A stretch of DNA of 35,144 bases from Pseudomonadota bacterium (GTDB taxonomy: Bacteria > Oederibacteriota > Muellerivitia > Muellerivitales > Muellerivitaceae): NCBI GenBank assembly GCA_021324075.1, contig JAJPJW010000084.1:1-35144 (forward strand). Reading direction: 5' to 3'. Below are positions 32,914 through 35,144 of the stretch, one piece after another (positions within the stretch are counted from its first letter, which is position 1; each line of letters begins with the position of its first letter). The notes beneath the pieces are model-generated. The model was not told the DNA's origin. It saw only the letters and a list, made by a program, of their open reading frames with translations, and ran no database searches. The position numbers and the translations under genes are program-made.

Positions 32914-35004
32914 TTGTCCACTACTACGACCCGTCAGATCCCATTAGCGAAGACCCGAAATATCGGCATCATGGCTCATATTGATGCGGGCAAAACCACT
33001 TTGACCGAGCGCATCCTTTTTTATACGGGCCGCACCCATAAGATAGGCGAGGTCCATGACGGCGCCGCCACGATGGACTGGATGCCCCAAGAACAAGAGC
33101 GCGGCATTACCATCACTTCTGCCGCCACCACTTGTTTCTGGAAAAACAACCGGATCAATATCATCGATACGCCCGGCCACGTGGATTTCACCATTGAAGT
33201 GGAACGTTCCCTTCGGGTATTGGATGGTGCCATTGGCGTATTTGGAGCCGTGGAAGGCGTGGAACCCCAGTCCGAAACCGTCTGGCGCCAAGCCACCCGC
33301 TACGGCGTGCCCCGCATCGCTTTTGTCAATAAAATGGACCGGATCGGTGCCGATTACTTTGCGGCTATTGACCAAATGCGGAAGCGTTTGAACGCCAATG
33401 CCCATCCTGTCACCTTGCCGGTGGGGGAAGAGGACAAGTTCGATGGCGTCATCCACTTGGTCGAAATGAAACGCTATCGTTGGCTGGACGACTCCCTCGG
33501 GGCCAAGTTCGAGATTGAAGAAATTCCGGCTGACATGAAGGAAATGGCCCAGAAATACCGGAAAGAGCTGGTCGAAGCCGTCGCCGAATTTGACGACGAT
33601 GTCATGCAAAAATACCTCGACGGCCATGAAATCACCTCGGAAGAAATCCAAAACTGTATCCGCAAAGGGACGATTTCCAATAAATTCAACCCGGTGTTCT
33701 GCGGCTCAGCGTTCAAGAACAAGGGAGTCCAACCTTTGTTGGACGCGGTTGTCAATTATCTCCCTTCGCCTTTGGACATCCCGTCGGTTAAGGGCCACAA
33801 TGCTGAAACCGATGCGGAAGAGACTCGCGAAGCCAGCGACGATGCGCCCTTCTCCGCCCTTGCCTTCAAGATCATGACCGACCCCCATGTTGGAAAATTG
33901 GTTTATTTCCGGGTCTATTCGGGGTCCCTTTCCGTGGGTTCCTATGTTTATAACTCGACCAAGGGCAACCGCGAGCGGATTGGCCGCCTTTTGCAGATGC
34001 ACGCCAACAAGCGCGAAGAAATCAAAGAGGTTCACGCCGGCGATATCGCCGCCACCGTCGGCATCAAAACCATCACGACCGGGGACACCTTGTGCCTTGA
34101 GGAGAAGCCCATCATCCTTGAGAAGATGGTGTTTCCCGATCCGGTTATCTCGGTGGCCATCGAGCCTAAGACCAAGGCCGACCAGGAAAAAATGGGTCTG
34201 GCCTTGGGCAAGCTGGCCGAAGAGGATCCGTCCTTCCGTGTTAAAAGCGATGAAGAAACGGGCCAAACCATCATCTCTGGCATGGGTGAGCTCCACCTGG
34301 AAATCATCGTCGACCGCATGATGCGCGAATTCAACGTGCAAGCCAATGTCGGTAAACCCCAGGTGGCTTACCGCGAGACGATCCGTAAAGCCGTCGAGGC
34401 CGAAGGCAAATACATCAAGCAAACCGGCGGCCGCGGTAACTATGGCCACTGCTACATCAAGATGGAACCCCAAGAACCCGGTAAGGGCATCGAATTCGTG
34501 GACGCCATCAAGGGCGGCGCGATCCCGCGGGAATTCATTCCCGCCGTTCAAAAGGGCATCATGGATGCCAAAGACAGTGGAGTGCTGGCCGGTTATCCAG
34601 TGGTCGATTTCAAGGTGACCCTCTTTGATGGCTCCTATCACGATGTGGACTCGAATGAAATGGCCTTCAAAATTGCGGCTTCCATGGCGTTCAAGGACGC
34701 CATGAAGAGTGCCAGTCCCGTCATTTTGGAGCCGATCATGGACGTGGAAGTTGTCACGCCCGATGACTTCATGGGCCCGGTGATGGGTGACCTGCAGTCC
34801 AAGCGCGGAAAGATTGAAGGGATGGAGTTGCGCGGTTCTGCGCAGATCATCCGTTCGAAGGTTCCTTTGTCCGAAATGTTCGGTTATTCCACCAACTTAA
34901 GGTCCATGACCCAGGGCCGGGCGACTTACTCCATGCAGTTCGCGCGTTACGAGGAGACGCCCAAAGCGGTCCAACAAGAAATCATCGGTAAAGTGAAGGG
35001 TTGA
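32914..35004 (+). CDS. fusA: Elongation factor G
   Basis: This 696-residue protein starts at TTG 32914, with GAGGAAAG before it. The GTPase motifs are all present: AHIDAGKTT (P-loop, residues 21-29), switch [20 protein letters not shown] near 85 and NKMD near 139. Domain II, and domains III-V with [14 protein letters not shown] and [12 protein letters not shown], complete the protein. It drives translocation and, with RRF, ribosome recycling. The sequence fits the canonical translocase rather than EF-G2. It lies 15 bases after rpsG and 41 before tuf. The TTG start is unusual for such a highly expressed factor. Confidence 0.98.
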   Translation: MSTTTTRQIPLAKTRNIGIMAHIDAGKTTLTERILFYTGRTHKIGEVHDGAATMDWMPQEQERGITITSAATTCFWKNNRINIIDTPGHVDFTIEVERSLRVLDGAIGVFGAVEGVEPQSETVWRQATRYGVPRIAFVNKMDRIGADYFAAIDQMRKRLNANAHPVTLPVGEEDKFDGVIHLVEMKRYRWLDDSLGAKFEIEEIPADMKEMAQKYRKELVEAVAEFDDDVMQKYLDGHEITSEEIQNCIRKGTISNKFNPVFCGSAFKNKGVQPLLDAVVNYLPSPLDIPSVKGHNAETDAEETREASDDAPFSALAFKIMTDPHVGKLVYFRVYSGSLSVGSYVYNSTKGNRERIGRLLQMHANKREEIKEVHAGDIAATVGIKTITTGDTLCLEEKPIILEKMVFPDPVISVAIEPKTKADQEKMGLALGKLAEEDPSFRVKSDEETGQTIISGMGELHLEIIVDRMMREFNVQANVGKPQVAYRETIRKAVEAEGKYIKQTGGRGNYGHCYIKMEPQEPGKGIEFVDAIKGGAIPREFIPAVQKGIMDAKDSGVLAGYPVVDFKVTLFDGSYHDVDSNEMAFKIAASMAFKDAMKSASPVILEPIMDVEVVTPDDFMGPVMGDLQSKRGKIEGMELRGSAQIIRSKVPLSEMFGYSTNLRSMTQGRATYSMQFARYEETPKAVQQEIIGKVKG

Positions 35005-35033
35005 AAAAAATCAGCGCCCAAGTAAGGGCGTAG

Positions 35034-35144
<111 letters not shown>

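Noticed and set aside
24000-35000. Long minus-strand ORFs opposite rpoB, rpoC and fusA
   Set aside because: They are shadows of codon bias in strongly coding + strand genes; none has an RBS or a known protein.

Overview
This window looks like a chromosomal housekeeping segment of a Gram-negative (two-membrane) bacterium of middling-high GC. It encodes a lipoprotein with a lipobox, a beta-barrel outer-membrane protein ending in Phe, YajC, ParAB, and a transcription/translation block. Every gene I accept is on the + strand. Gene spacing is tight, sigma70-like promoters are readable, and there are no IS elements, CRISPR arrays, tRNAs or rRNAs that I can see. I cannot name the phylum. The order rho - M23 peptidase - rpmE - prfA - prmC - rpoB - rpoC - rpsL - rpsG - fusA - tuf, with no rplKAJL before rpoB, does not match the common model bacteria and would suit a deep-branching or uncultured lineage.

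Layout. 1-3.8 kb: envelope cluster (lipoprotein, polyprenyl-phosphate-type glycosyltransferase, cobalamin-type radical SAM protein, YbhN-like membrane protein). 3.9-6.7 kb: parA-parB, a small unknown protein, a 2H phosphoesterase (LigT family). 6.7-7.6 kb: no convincing gene, then a promoter and a long, hairpin-rich 5' leader. 7.6-10.1 kb: abundant-type outer-membrane protein and a secreted coiled-coil protein. 10.2-15.5 kb: yajC, an orphan HTH-receiver regulator, pabB-like, pabC-like, folD, coaE (folate and CoA supply). 15.5-18.4 kb: two overlapping GAF-GGDEF proteins. 18.7-21 kb: rho with a C-rich leader, and a LysM/M23 peptidase. 21.2-35.1 kb: rpmE, prfA, prmC, rpoB, rpoC, rpsL, rpsG, fusA and the start of tuf.

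The most remarkable observation is in prfA. The gene for release factor 1, the protein that reads UAG, has an in-frame UAG at codon 122, exactly where the conserved second acidic residue of GTGG(D/E)E should be. The frame continues unchanged into a complete, well-conserved RF1 (GGQ at codons 231-233, 355 residues in all). No other gene here is interrupted, and UAG is an ordinary stop at the ends of rpoC, rpmE, coaE and the YbhN-like gene. This could be an RF1 autoregulatory circuit by UAG readthrough, analogous to but mechanistically different from the known prfB frameshift. It could also be a recoded codon, a fresh nonsense mutation or a sequence error. prfA additionally sits behind an intrinsic terminator with little room for a promoter, and its Shine-Dalgarno can pair into a hairpin.

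A second theme is leader-level control. There is an intrinsic terminator just after the rpoB promoter, a folded leader plus terminator about 20 nt before rpsL, a C-rich possible rut region in the rho leader, and two tandem hairpins with identical 9-nt loops but different, largely base-paired stems in front of the outer-membrane protein gene.
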